A stretch of DNA of 64,000 bases from an uncultured Collinsella sp. (GTDB lineage: Bacteria > Actinomycetota > Coriobacteriia > Coriobacteriales > Coriobacteriaceae), in contig UQLC01000007.1 of the NCBI GenBank assembly GCA_900541795.1, forward strand, positions 1 through 64,000, in the 5' to 3' direction. The notes beneath the pieces are model-generated. The model saw only the letters and a program-made list of their open reading frames with translations, was not told the DNA's origin and ran no database searches. The position numbers were made by a program, and so were the translations under genes. Positions 52,535 to 61,147 of the stretch are shown in pieces. Numbering within the stretch: position 1 is the first letter of the stretch; each line of letters opens with the position of its first letter.

Positions 52535-54115
52535 TTAGGCGCCGTACGGATTTCGGTCCCTCTCTATGCGTTGGCGGATGTGGGCGTACTCGATAATCAA
52601 CAGTACCAGCAGTAGGGCCATGATGGCTAGGTAGCTCACGACGGCGCCCATCAGGCCGAGCAGATTGATTAGAATCACCGGCAGCACCACGCTTACGGCG
52701 AAGCAGATCAGGTAGATCTTGGTGAAGTCTCCAGCGTGGCGCAGCACCGTGATAATGGCGTAGATAAAGTCGATGGCCGCGGTGACGCCGCCGGCGACGA
52801 CCATTAGCAGCGCCAGCGTACGGTAGCGCTCAAAGCTGAGGCCGTACATAAAGCTCATGAGGGGAATACCGGGACCTGCCATAAATGCGGCGCACACGCC
52901 GGTGATGACCACGATCAGCGCCATAACGGCAACAATAATCAGGTCAAAGCGACGACGCTTGCGAGGATTAGCCCAAATGCTCGACAAGCGCAGGAACTGC
53001 GGTTTATAGATAAATCCAATGCTCAGCAAAATAGCCTGCGCCGGAAAGAACAAGGCATTAAAGTACAGCTGATATTTGTATGCCAGCGTACCTTCCATCA
53101 CAAACTTGGGCATACTCTCGATAAGGTTGAACAGGAACAGCGCACCAAAGAGCGGGGCGCACTGGACAAACAGGTGGCCGACCTCGCGCAGGCTCACGCG
53201 GCGCGATTTTTCGGTCTCGAGCAGGGCGAGCGGCGCGGTGACCAGCACGAGCGAGGCGATCGCGGCGATGCCCATGGCCATGGCCGCGATGGGCATGCTG
53301 CGCGTGAGGAACAGCGCCACGCTGAAGACCGCGATGACGCCGACGGAGCGTAGCGTTTGGCTCATGCCAGCCAGGTAGAGCTTGTCGGCCTGCTGCAGGC
53401 GGCCTTCGTACACGTCGGCGACGCCGTCGATGACCTTATACAGGTAGACGCCCAGGCCGATCGTCGCCATCTGCGTGTCATAGCCGCGGGCGCTGCTGTA
53501 CATGAGGCCGCAGCCTAGGGCGAGCGCTCCGCAAAGCCAGCGGTTGAGCTGGTAGGAGGCAAAGGACGTCTTTTCGTCGATGTCCGAGACCTGAAAGTTG
53601 CGCACGCCGTAGTTGCACGCGATCATGATGAGCGTGCCGGTAACAAAGGCGATGGAGAACTTGCCGGCCTCCTCGGCGCCCACGAGCTGCGTCGACACAA
53701 TGGTGAGCAGCGGAAACGCCATGCCCCATACGGCGGTGCCCAGGGTGTTCCAAAGATAGTCGCGACTGGTGGCGTGCTCCTCGTATTCCGCTTCCTGCAT
53801 GGAGAAGCCGCCGCCGTAGACGGCGCCGAGCAGACGGTTCCACCAAGCGTTGACCATGCGGCGGACGGGGCCGGGCTTGCGATCGCGTTCGCGCCGGCGA
53901 CGTGTGGCTTGGCTGCTATCGGGCCCGCCGGCGTTGCGCTGACTCAGCTCTTGGATGCGTGCGAGTTCCTCGGCAGTGTGCGAGGCAGGGAAGAGGCCGT
54001 TCTCGATGCGGCCGCCCTGGGCCTTCGCGGCGCCGTCTCTCGATGCAGCGGGGTTGGAGACGCCGTTGCGGCGGGCGATGGCGCGGCGAATGCTATCGAG
54101 GGGCGTGATGCTCAA
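52535..54115 (-). CDS. Polysaccharide flippase-like membrane protein
   Basis: A 526-residue membrane protein with about 12-14 hydrophobic segments after a polar N-terminal tail of about 110 residues. The start of the membrane part (TLGTAVWGMAFPLLTIVSTQLVG) resembles Wzx/polysaccharide-export flippases of the MOP superfamily. It may flip a lipid-linked cell-envelope sugar. The start codon is TTG with AAAGGA 8 bases upstream. It stands alone, not in a sugar cluster. It is divergent from lctP. Confidence 0.75.
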   Translation of the reverse strand: MSITPLDSIRRAIARRNGVSNPAASRDGAAKAQGGRIENGLFPASHTAEELARIQELSQRNAGGPDSSQATRRRRERDRKPGPVRRMVNAWWNRLLGAVYGGGFSMQEAEYEEHATSRDYLWNTLGTAVWGMAFPLLTIVSTQLVGAEEAGKFSIAFVTGTLIMIACNYGVRNFQVSDIDEKTSFASYQLNRWLCGALALGCGLMYSSARGYDTQMATIGLGVYLYKVIDGVADVYEGRLQQADKLYLAGMSQTLRSVGVIAVFSVALFLTRSMPIAAMAMGIAAIASLVLVTAPLALLETEKSRRVSLREVGHLFVQCAPLFGALFLFNLIESMPKFVMEGTLAYKYQLYFNALFFPAQAILLSIGFIYKPQFLRLSSIWANPRKRRRFDLIIVAVMALIVVITGVCAAFMAGPGIPLMSFMYGLSFERYRTLALLMVVAGGVTAAIDFIYAIITVLRHAGDFTKIYLICFAVSVVLPVILINLLGLMGAVVSYLAIMALLLVLLIIEYAHIRQRIERDRNPYGA

Positions 54116-54295
54116 AGCGGAGTCCTTTCTATTGCTGCGCTTTAGTATAGACGCGACGGTGTTCGTTCGTGTTTTTGAACGGATTGTTCAATAATTTCGG
54201 CGGGCGGCTGTAATTTGTCGGTAAACGTGCGGTATCCTGTTGAAGTTTTGTGACACCCCCGATGCCGCCCACGCGGTACCAAGGAGCTTCTACCT

Positions 54296-55867
54296 ATGGA
54301 CGTCGCCGCATTCTTACTGGCTCTTGTGCCGATTATTTGGCTGGTCGTGATGCTGCTGTGCTTTAAATGGCCAGCTTGGAAGGCCGCTATCGGATCGTTT
54401 GTCCTTTCGTGCTTGCTTGCCTTCGCATGGTGGCACCTGCCGGCAGCGCAGATCGCGACCGCCTCGCTCGAAGGTTTTTTGATGGCTCTGTGGCCCATCG
54501 TCCTGGTGATCATCGCCGCGGTGTTCACGTATAACCTGTGCGTTCGTACGGGCGCCATGGACGTGATCGGCAGCATGATCACCTCCATCAGCAGCGACCG
54601 CCGTCTGCTGGCGCTGCTCGTGGCTTGGTGCTTCGGTGGCTTTATGGAGGGCATGGCCGGCTTCGGTACCGCTGTCGCCATTCCCGCCGGCATGCTCGCG
54701 GGCCTGGGCTTTGAGGCCGTGCCTGCCGTGCTCATCTGTCTGCTGGCCAACGGCGTGCCCACGCCCTACGGCTCCATCGGCATCCCCACGGTGTCCGTTG
54801 CCGACCTGGTGGGTTTGGATTCCCTTCACCTAGCGACCGTTCAGCTGGTGCAGCTCGCACCGTTCTTTGTGGTGATGCCGCTATTTATTGTGCTGGTTGC
54901 GGGCCGTGTTGCCGATGACCAGGGCAATGCCGCGAGTGTGGGCGAGCGTCTGCACGGTGTTGCCGGCGTGGCGTTGCTCTCCGGCGTGTCGTTTGTCGGC
55001 GCGGCTCTGGTCGTTGCCATGTTTGTGGGCCCTGAGCTTGCCGTGGTCGTGGGCTCCATCGTGTCGCTCGCGCTGACAGCTGCGCTTGCCATGCGTGCCG
55101 AGAAGTCGGGGCATCTGGACGCGCGCTTCCATATGAATATCGAGGCCGGCGAACAGCTCACCGTTAAATCGGCGCTTTCGGCCTGGTCGTGCTTCATTCT
55201 GATTTTTGTACTGCTGCTGGGTACGTCCAACCTGGTGCCCGCCGTGCATGCCGCGCTTGCGCCCTTTGCAAGCCACGTGCAGGTGTATTGCGGCGAGAAC
55301 CCCGGTACGCTTACGTTTTCGTGGATTAACACACCGGGTGTTTGGATCTTCCTGGCCGCGTTTGTCGGCGGTGCCATTCAGGGCGCTTCGCCGCGCATGA
55401 TGGGCGAGGTGCTGGCCGCGACTGTGAAGCAGATGACGCCGACGGTGATCACGATGCTTTCGGTACTGGGCTGCGCCAAGGTGATGGGCTATGCCGGCAT
55501 GATTTCGTCGATCAGTGCGTTTTGCATTGCGGTCGCCGGCGGTCTCTACCCGATTCTGGCTCCGTGGATCGGCGCAGTCGGTGCGTTCGTGACCGGCTCG
55601 GGCACGTCCTCGGGCATGCTGTTTGGTCCCATTCAGAGCCAGGCCGCCACTGCGCTGGGTGTGAGCGACTACTGGATGGTCGCATTGAACGCCCTGGGCG
55701 TCGCCGCTGGTAAGATGATCTCGCCGCAGACCCTCGCCATTGGTCTTGCCGCCGTGCACGTGCGCGGTAAGGATGCCGAACTCCTGGGCGCGGTGCTGCC
55801 CTACGCTGCCGGCATGCTGGTCCTGATGAGCGCCATAGCCATGCTCGGCCAAGGCCTGCCGCTGTAG
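54296..55867 (+). CDS. lctP: L-lactate permease family transporter
   Basis: A 523-residue membrane protein of the LctP family, with about 13-14 hydrophobic segments. Hallmarks are GFMEGMAGFGTAVAIPAGML, GSIGIPTVSVADL and the C-terminal GSGTSSGMLFGPIQS and SPQTLAIGLAA. It imports or exports L-lactate or glycolate with protons. ATG follows CAAGGAGC. No lactate dehydrogenase gene follows; pckA lies about 280 bases downstream in the same direction. Confidence 0.92.
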   Translation: MDVAAFLLALVPIIWLVVMLLCFKWPAWKAAIGSFVLSCLLAFAWWHLPAAQIATASLEGFLMALWPIVLVIIAAVFTYNLCVRTGAMDVIGSMITSISSDRRLLALLVAWCFGGFMEGMAGFGTAVAIPAGMLAGLGFEAVPAVLICLLANGVPTPYGSIGIPTVSVADLVGLDSLHLATVQLVQLAPFFVVMPLFIVLVAGRVADDQGNAASVGERLHGVAGVALLSGVSFVGAALVVAMFVGPELAVVVGSIVSLALTAALAMRAEKSGHLDARFHMNIEAGEQLTVKSALSAWSCFILIFVLLLGTSNLVPAVHAALAPFASHVQVYCGENPGTLTFSWINTPGVWIFLAAFVGGAIQGASPRMMGEVLAATVKQMTPTVITMLSVLGCAKVMGYAGMISSISAFCIAVAGGLYPILAPWIGAVGAFVTGSGTSSGMLFGPIQSQAATALGVSDYWMVALNALGVAAGKMISPQTLAIGLAAVHVRGKDAELLGAVLPYAAGMLVLMSAIAMLGQGLPL

Positions 55868-56008
55868 TCGGCACTTAGGGACGTTCCTTATGTGCCGGCA
55901 CTTTGGGAACGTCCCTAAGTGCCGGCATCCGGGGGCGCTCCTTGAATGTTGCCTGTTCAAGAGTGTTCCCAATGACTAGGCGTTTAAAAACGTCCCCAAT
56001 GACTAGGC
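55868..56008. repeat. GCCGGCACTTAGGGACG palindrome and CCCAATGACTAGG repeats
   Basis: GTCGGCACTTAGGGACGTTCC (55868-55888) pairs with its near-complement at 55904-55925. CCCAATGACTAGGC follows twice (55968 and 55995, 27 bases apart), the copies separated by CGTTTAAAAACG. All units carry TCCC/GGGAC. The first palindrome may be the lctP terminator. Confidence 0.7.
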
Positions 56009-56145
56009 CGCTTGCCTGCGATTTTTGACCGTTGGGCGGGCTTGCCGCCCTTGCCGCAAAAACGTTTTTGCATATCGGGTACAACGGGCTTTACGTGAGT
56101 AAAGTGCGCGTCGCGTCCACGTGTCGCGTTTTTAAAGGAGGCCCC

Positions 56146-57816
56146 ATGCCTGGTGTTACCCCTGCAGAAGTTCTGTCCAACTTTGGTATTACGCTCGTTG
56201 AAGATCCCGCCGAGAATCAACCCCGTCTGCTGGTGGACCTGCCGGCGGCAGAGCTTGTCGAGCACGCTATTCGTCGCAAAGAGGGCCGTATGGCTTCTAA
56301 TGGCGCGCTCGTGATCGAGACGGGGGAGCGCACTGGTCGTTCGCCCAACGATCGTTTTATCGTTGACACCCCCGATGTTCACGACAAGATCGCCTGGGGT
56401 GCGGTCAACCGCCCACTGTCCGTCGAGAGCTATGAGGCCATCAAGGCCGGCATCGTCGACTATCTCAACGAGCGCGACGTGTTCGTCACGCGCGGCATGG
56501 CGGGCGCTGACCGCAACCACACGCGTCGCCTGCTTGTTGCCTGCGAGCGTGCCAGCCAGGCACTCTTCATTAAGCAAATGCTCGCCCGTCCGCTCGCCCG
56601 CGAAATCGCGCGCACCGGCGAGCCCGACTTCTGCGTGCTCGCAGCGCCCGGTTACCAGTGCGATCCTGCCATCAAGGGCCTCAACTCCAGCGCCGCCGTG
56701 GTCATCAACTTCCAGAAACGCGTGATTCTGGTCGCCGGCACCGGCTACTCCGGCGAGATTAAAAAGTCGATCTTTAGCGTCATGAACTACCTGCTGCCCG
56801 TCGAGGATGACGTGCTGCCCATGCACTGCTCGGCCAGCATGGATCCCGTCACGCACGAGACTGCCGTGTTCTTTGGCCTGTCCGGCACGGGCAAGACCAC
56901 GCTTTCTGCCAACTCCACGCGCCTGCTGATCGGCGACGACGAGCACGGCTGGTCCGACATGGGCATCTTCAACATCGAGGGTGGCTGCTACGCAAAATGC
57001 GAGGGCCTGGACGCCTTCCACGAGCCCGAGATCTTCAACGCCGTCCGTTTTGGCGCCATTTGCGAAAACGTGGTGCTCGACGAGAACCGCAAGCCCAACT
57101 ACGACGACATCTCGATCACGCACAACACGCGCGTGGCCTATCCCGTGGAGCACATTCCTAACGCGTGGACTAAGGGCATGGGCACCACTCCGAGTGTCGT
57201 GCTGTTCCTGACTTGCGACGCTTTTGGCGTGCTGCCGCCCATCTCACGCCTGACGGCTGATGCCGCCATGTACCACTTTGTGACGGGCTTTACGGCTAAG
57301 ATTCCCGGCACCGAGGTCGGCGTCACCGAGCCCACGCCCACGTTCTCTTCGCTGTTCGGCGAGCCGTTTATGCCGCTCGACCCCATGGTTTACGCCAAGA
57401 TGCTTGGCGAGCGCATTGCCGACGGCCGCACACGCGTGTACCTGGTCAACACCGGCTGGATTGGCGGCGGCTACGGCGTGGGTCATCGCATCGAGCTGGC
57501 CTACACGCGCTCGCTGGTCGCACGCGCCCTCGACGGCACCATCGAGGACAGCGAGTTCGTGCACGACGACATCTTTAACGTCGACATTCCCACGACGTGC
57601 CACGGCGTGCCCGATGGCATCCTGGTGCCGCGCCAATACTGGCAGAGCACCGCGCGCTATGACGAGGCCGCGCACAACCTGGCGGTGATGTTCGAGGAGA
57701 ACTTCGAGAAGAAGTACTCGCACCTGCCCGAGTCCGTTAAAGCCGCCGGCCCGCACGCTCAAGTACACGCCGACGCCCGTCATCGCGGCCGCGGGCTGCT
57801 GGGACTTCGCCACTAG
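56146..57816 (+). CDS. pckA: Phosphoenolpyruvate carboxykinase (ATP)
   Basis: A 556-residue enzyme interconverting oxaloacetate plus ATP and PEP, CO2 plus ADP. The ATP-binding loop is GLSGTGKTTLSA (residues 244-255), preceded by the metal site FGLSG and followed by DDEHGWSDMGIFNIEGGCY. In anaerobes it may run in the CO2-fixing direction to succinate. After the normal end (VKAAGP) there are about 20 extra residues (HAQVHADARHRGRGLLGLRH) not typical of the family; a late frameshift is possible. ATG follows TAAAGGAG. Confidence 0.94.
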   Translation: MPGVTPAEVLSNFGITLVEDPAENQPRLLVDLPAAELVEHAIRRKEGRMASNGALVIETGERTGRSPNDRFIVDTPDVHDKIAWGAVNRPLSVESYEAIKAGIVDYLNERDVFVTRGMAGADRNHTRRLLVACERASQALFIKQMLARPLAREIARTGEPDFCVLAAPGYQCDPAIKGLNSSAAVVINFQKRVILVAGTGYSGEIKKSIFSVMNYLLPVEDDVLPMHCSASMDPVTHETAVFFGLSGTGKTTLSANSTRLLIGDDEHGWSDMGIFNIEGGCYAKCEGLDAFHEPEIFNAVRFGAICENVVLDENRKPNYDDISITHNTRVAYPVEHIPNAWTKGMGTTPSVVLFLTCDAFGVLPPISRLTADAAMYHFVTGFTAKIPGTEVGVTEPTPTFSSLFGEPFMPLDPMVYAKMLGERIADGRTRVYLVNTGWIGGGYGVGHRIELAYTRSLVARALDGTIEDSEFVHDDIFNVDIPTTCHGVPDGILVPRQYWQSTARYDEAAHNLAVMFEENFEKKYSHLPESVKAAGPHAQVHADARHRGRGLLGLRH

Positions 57817-57835
57817 CTTCGCCGTGAGTCCATAT

Positions 57836-57872
57836 CCACCACAAAGGGGACAGGCGCCTTTATGGTGGTTTT
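57836..57872. repeat. CCACCACAAAGG palindrome, copy 3
   Basis: CCACCACAAAGG and CCTTTATGGTGG flank GGACAGGCG. It lies just after pckA and may be its terminator. Confidence 0.8.
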
Positions 57873-57912
57873 GCTCGCGTGGATGACTCGGGTTACAATA
57901 CGCCTGACATAT

Positions 57913-58012
57913 CGTCCCCTTCTCCGGATGGGGACAGCGTAAGCGCTCTTGTGGCGGCACCGTAGGACTTTGAAGGTGGCCGCTGTGAGGGCGCTTTTTG
58001 TTTAGGCGCCCT
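57913..58012 (+). promoter_or_regulatory. Structured leader with alternative hairpins
   Basis: GTCCCC/GGGGAC forms a hairpin at 57913-57935. AGCGCTC and GGCGGC-ACC (from 57942) pair with GGT-GGCCGC and GGGCGCT, which run into TTTTTG (terminator-like). The AGGGCGC of that stem can instead pair with GCGCCCT at about 58006-58012. The two folds exclude each other, as in an attenuator. I recognise no known riboswitch class. Confidence 0.4.
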
Positions 58013-58043
58013 CGCTCGGGCGTACGCTATGAAGGGAGAGTAT

Positions 58044-58763
58044 ATGAAGAGTTTCGTTGCCGAGGATTCGTTTTGGGAGCTGTTTCCGCAGGCGGTGGTC
58101 GGTGTCGTGGTCGTAAAGGGCATGAAGCCCGCGGCCCAGATTCCCCAGGAGGACGTGGATGCGATCGCCACGTTGCTCAATCGCGCCAATATCGATGCGG
58201 AGCGTCACCTGACAAGCGATACCATCAGCGAGAACGCGCCGGTTAAGGCATGGCGCGAGGTGTATCGCCTGTTCAAGACCAAGAAGGGCGCGCGTTGCTC
58301 AGTTGAGAACCTGCTCAAGCGCGTGCTCAAAGGCAAGCCGGTCGGCCACATCACACCGGCGGTGGATATCTACAACACGATTTCGTTGACTTATGCGCTG
58401 CCCGTTGGCGGCGAGGACCTGCATGCGATTGAGGGAGATCTTCGCTTGAAGGTGACCGATGGTGGCGATGCGTTCTTGCCGCTTGGCGAGGAAGCGGATG
58501 ACCCGACGCTGCCCGGCGAGCTGGCCTACATCGACGATGCGGGCGCCGTGTGCCGCTGCTGGAACTGGCGCGACGGCGTTCGAACGGCTCTGTCCGACGA
58601 TTCGGCCGACGCGTTTTTGGCGATTGAATGTGTTGAGCCCGAACGGATGGGGGATTGCCAGGCCGCGATCGATCGCTTAGCCGAGCTGCTCGAGCGCTAT
58701 CTGGGAGCGACGGTTGTCGTTAAGACGCTTGTGACCCGCGACAATCCTTGCGTGGAGCTGTAG
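58044..58763 (+). CDS. B3/B4 (tRNA-binding) domain protein
   Basis: A 239-residue protein resembling the B3/B4 domain of phenylalanyl-tRNA synthetase beta chain, found as free-standing proteins in many bacteria. The block AWREVYRLFKTKKGARCSVENLLKRVLKG, then TPAVDIYNTISLTYALPVGGED, is typical. Free-standing forms may edit or hydrolyse misacylated tRNA or amino acids, but the function is not settled. ATG at 58044 follows GAAGGGAGAG. The leader with two hairpins (57913-58012) may control it. Confidence 0.85.
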   Translation: MKSFVAEDSFWELFPQAVVGVVVVKGMKPAAQIPQEDVDAIATLLNRANIDAERHLTSDTISENAPVKAWREVYRLFKTKKGARCSVENLLKRVLKGKPVGHITPAVDIYNTISLTYALPVGGEDLHAIEGDLRLKVTDGGDAFLPLGEEADDPTLPGELAYIDDAGAVCRCWNWRDGVRTALSDDSADAFLAIECVEPERMGDCQAAIDRLAELLERYLGATVVVKTLVTRDNPCVEL

Positions 58764-58791
58764 CGAAGTCTGCGGATCAAACTCGACGGTC

Positions 58792-58833
58792 AAAACCACC
58801 ACAATGGTGCCTGTCCCCTTTGTGGTGGTTTTT
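58792..58833. repeat. CCACCACAAAGG palindrome, copy 4
   Basis: AAAACCACCACAATGG and CCTTTGTGGTGGTTTTT flank the reversed loop TGCCTGTCC. It is followed by a T-run, so it can end transcription of the B3/B4 gene. Confidence 0.8.
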
Positions 58834-58936
58834 ATGTTGATGAGTTAACAAATGAGGCGTGCAGGGCTGGCGGCCGCTGGGTACGGTTAAGATGTTTACC
58901 CGTTAGCATTATGCAAGCGAAAGGCGGTCGTCTCCC

Positions 58937-59386
58937 ATGCAACAGAACGACGAGACACGTTTCGAGGACTTTGTCGGACTGATCAGCGGGCTCTACAAGG
59001 AGATCCAGCGCATTAAGACGTCTGAGGGCGCAAGGCTGGGTCTCAAGGGCTCCGACGTCATGTGCCTGTACTATCTTGAGCGCAGCAAGGACGGCCTGAC
59101 TGGCGCCGACCTGGCTCGCATGGCAGGCGTGACCCGCGCCGCCGTCTCGCGTACGCTCGCGCATCTGGAGGAGGGTGGCTACGTCGAGGTCGATGATTCG
59201 GGCGATGCCGCCGTTAAGTACCGTGCTCCGGTGCGCCTGACCGCTCTGGGCGGCGAGAGCATGAGCGAGGCGGACCGCATCATTCGCGAGGTGCTCGATA
59301 CCACCGGTAAGGCTATGGGTGTGGAGCAGCGCGAGCAGATGTATGCGTCGCTGCGCACGATTCTCAACACCCTGCGCGAGATGTAG
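58937..59386 (+). CDS. MarR-family transcriptional regulator
   Basis: A 149-residue winged-helix regulator. The recognition region is LTGADLARMAGVTRAAVSRTLAHLEEGGYVEVDD. The C-terminus lacks a clear extra domain. Ligand is unknown. It lies 120 bases before a DegV gene in the same direction and may control it, in line with MarR proteins (such as FabT) that control lipid genes; this is inferred from context. Confidence 0.88.
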   Translation: MQQNDETRFEDFVGLISGLYKEIQRIKTSEGARLGLKGSDVMCLYYLERSKDGLTGADLARMAGVTRAAVSRTLAHLEEGGYVEVDDSGDAAVKYRAPVRLTALGGESMSEADRIIREVLDTTGKAMGVEQREQMYASLRTILNTLREM

Positions 59387-59506
59387 AGCCGCGCTGGTAC
59401 TTGCTTCTAATCAACAACTGCACAGTTCCTATTTGAGCGTGCGTGTCGCGCTGGGATCTTGCTGTCAAAATTCCCTGCGCGTGGTCCGCGCAAGAAAGGA
59501 TTCGCT

Positions 59507-60361
59507 ATGTCCGTCCGTATCATTACCGACTCCGCGAGCGATATGTCGCCTGCGGAGCATCCGGCACTATCCGTCCTGCCGCTATCCGTCACCTTTGGCA
59601 CCGATGTGTACATGGATGGCGTCGACATCGATCACCAGCGCTTTTACGAGATGCTGGTCGAGCGCGACGAGCTGCCCAAGACCGGTCAGGTCAACCCGTA
59701 CGCGTTTTCGCAGGCTATTGCCGAGGCGCGTGAAGCCGGCGATGAGGCTGTGATTATTACCGTGGGCGCTAAGCTTTCGGGCACCAATCAGAGTGCCCGT
59801 ACCGCACTTGCCGAGGTGCCGGGCGGCGACGTGTACGTGGTGGATAGCAACAACGTCACTCTGGGTGAGCATGTCCTGGTCGAGTATGCCCTGCGCCTGG
59901 TGGACGAGGGCCGTAGTGCGGCCCAGATCGCGGCGGCCGTCGAGGCCGTCCGTGACCGCGTGGTCGTCATCGGCCTGCTCGAGACGCTGGAGTACCTGGT
60001 TCGCGGCGGTCGTCTATCTGCTGCGGCCGGCGCCGTGGGCACGCTGCTCAACGTGAAGCCCGTGGTGGCTGTCGAGGACGGCCTTATCGTGCAGCTGGGC
60101 AAGGCGCGCGGTTCCAAGAGCGGCCGCAACCTGCTGAACCAAAAGGTCGAAAAGTCAGGCGGCATCGACTTTTCCATGCCGCTGGCGCTGGGCTATACGG
60201 GCCTTTCGGATGCGGTGCTCAAGAAGTATGTCGAGGACAGCGCGGCACTGTGGGCTGGCCACACCGAGGGCGAGTTGCCCGTTCACACCATCGGCGCCAC
60301 CATCGGCACCCACGTAGGCCCCGGCGCCGTCGCCGTAGCCTTCTTCCAGCCCGCCAACTAA
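59507..60361 (+). CDS. DegV family protein (fatty-acid-binding FakB type), copy 2
   Basis: A 284-residue DegV paralogue of the gene at 6873-7733. Motifs are ITDSASDMSP, GAKLSGTNQSAR and the C-terminal TIGATIGTHVGPGAVAVAF. It probably binds a fatty acid for phosphorylation or transfer. ATG at 59507 follows AAGAAAGGA; an in-frame upstream ATG at 59459 lacks a ribosome binding site. The upstream MarR gene may regulate it. Confidence 0.9.
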   Translation: MSVRIITDSASDMSPAEHPALSVLPLSVTFGTDVYMDGVDIDHQRFYEMLVERDELPKTGQVNPYAFSQAIAEAREAGDEAVIITVGAKLSGTNQSARTALAEVPGGDVYVVDSNNVTLGEHVLVEYALRLVDEGRSAAQIAAAVEAVRDRVVVIGLLETLEYLVRGGRLSAAAGAVGTLLNVKPVVAVEDGLIVQLGKARGSKSGRNLLNQKVEKSGGIDFSMPLALGYTGLSDAVLKKYVEDSAALWAGHTEGELPVHTIGATIGTHVGPGAVAVAFFQPAN

Positions 60362-60372
60362 CCGACCTGCCA

Positions 60373-60413
60373 TAAACCACCACAAAGGGGACAGGCACCT
60401 TTGTGGTGGTTTA
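60373..60413. repeat. CCACCACAAAGG palindrome, copy 5 (perfect arms)
   Basis: AAACCACCACAAAGG and its exact complement CCTTTGTGGTGGTTT enclose GGACAGGCA; one further T-A pair extends each arm. This is the most symmetric copy and probably closest to the family consensus. Confidence 0.85.
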
Positions 60414-60441
60414 TGCTTTTCCGGGTGGAAGGGAGCGAGCA

Positions 60442-60762
60442 ATGGCGTCTGAGGGCTTTTTTGAACGGGTGTACGAGGTGGTCGAGCAGATCCCCGAGGG
60501 GATGGTCGCCACGTATGGCCAGGTGGCGCTGCTTGCCGGTCGTCCACGAAGTGCGCGGTACGTGGGGTATGCCCTGCATAGTAATCCACGCCCCGGCGAG
60601 ATTCCCTGTCACCGCGTGGTGTTTGCCGACGGGCACATATGCGAGGGCTTCGCTTTTGGCGGTCCCGATGCTCAACGTGAGCTCTTAATGGGGGAGGGTG
60701 TGACGTTTACCGATCCCATGCACGTCGACTTGGCCGCCTGTCGCTGGCTTGCCGGACTCTAA
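60442..60762 (+). CDS. O6-alkylguanine-DNA alkyltransferase-like (MGMT family) protein
   Basis: A 106-residue protein equal to the C-terminal domain of Ogt/MGMT. The active-site motif is IPCHRVV with Cys 56 present, so it differs from true alkyltransferase-like (ATL) proteins, which have Trp or Ala there. The DNA-binding helix (TYGQVALLAGRPRSARYVGYAL) has the Arg-finger region. It has no N-terminal domain; either it is a minimal alkyltransferase or it acts as a damage sensor. ATG at 60442 follows GAAGGGAG. It sits between two palindromes of the CCACCAC family. Confidence 0.85.
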   Translation: MASEGFFERVYEVVEQIPEGMVATYGQVALLAGRPRSARYVGYALHSNPRPGEIPCHRVVFADGHICEGFAFGGPDAQRELLMGEGVTFTDPMHVDLAACRWLAGL

Positions 60763-60778
60763 CGGCTCTGTCGTGGCG

Positions 60779-60819
60779 AAAACCACCACAAAGGTGCCTG
60801 TCTCCTTCGTGGTGGTTTA
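60779..60819. repeat. CCACCACAAAGG palindrome, copy 6
   Basis: AAAACCACCACAAAGG and CCTTCGTGGTGGTTTA flank TGCCTGTCT. With copy 5 it brackets the MGMT-like gene in opposite loop orientation. Confidence 0.8.
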
Positions 60820-61083
60820 GTTTACTTGGGCTAACTTATGGAGAAGCTATGGCGGCGGATATTGATCCTGCAAAGTAAACCACGGTGAACTATATTGGTT
60901 TCAGCAACGGAGCAGGCAATAGGCGATGAAAAAGCCTGCCCTGTTGAGTTTGATTCGCATTCCTCCCCTCTGTGCGATTCAACGGTGTACTTCGGGAACA
61001 GGCCCGCTGGCAACTAACTGCCGGCGGGCCTGTTCCTGTTTGTCGGGGGAGTGCGATGGACGGAGCCGAAGCGGTCCGGCTCC
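60820..61083. other. Gene-free region with hairpins between MGMT-like gene and trpS
   Basis: No gene was seen here. GGAACAGGCCCGC (60995-61007) pairs perfectly with GCGGGCCTGTTCC (61024-61036) with an inner GGCA/TGCC stem. A weaker stem GCAGGC/GCCTGC lies near 60920-60955. A small RNA is possible but unsupported. Confidence 0.4.
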
Positions 61084-61112
61084 AAAAAAAGGCGGACGCC
61101 GTAGCGCCCGCC
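61084..61112 (-). terminator. Rho-independent terminator of trpS
   Basis: On the minus strand GGCGGGCGC and GCGTCCGCC form a stem with one mismatch over TACG, followed by TTTTTTT. It lies 35 bases after the trpS stop. Confidence 0.9.
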
Positions 61113-61147
61113 CTAAAGCAATCGAAAGCTCAAGCCGGCAGATCGGT

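Noticed and set aside
14110..60819. Dispersed palindromes as a CRISPR array
   Set aside because: Copies are kilobases apart, without regular spacers or cas genes; they are intergenic palindromes.
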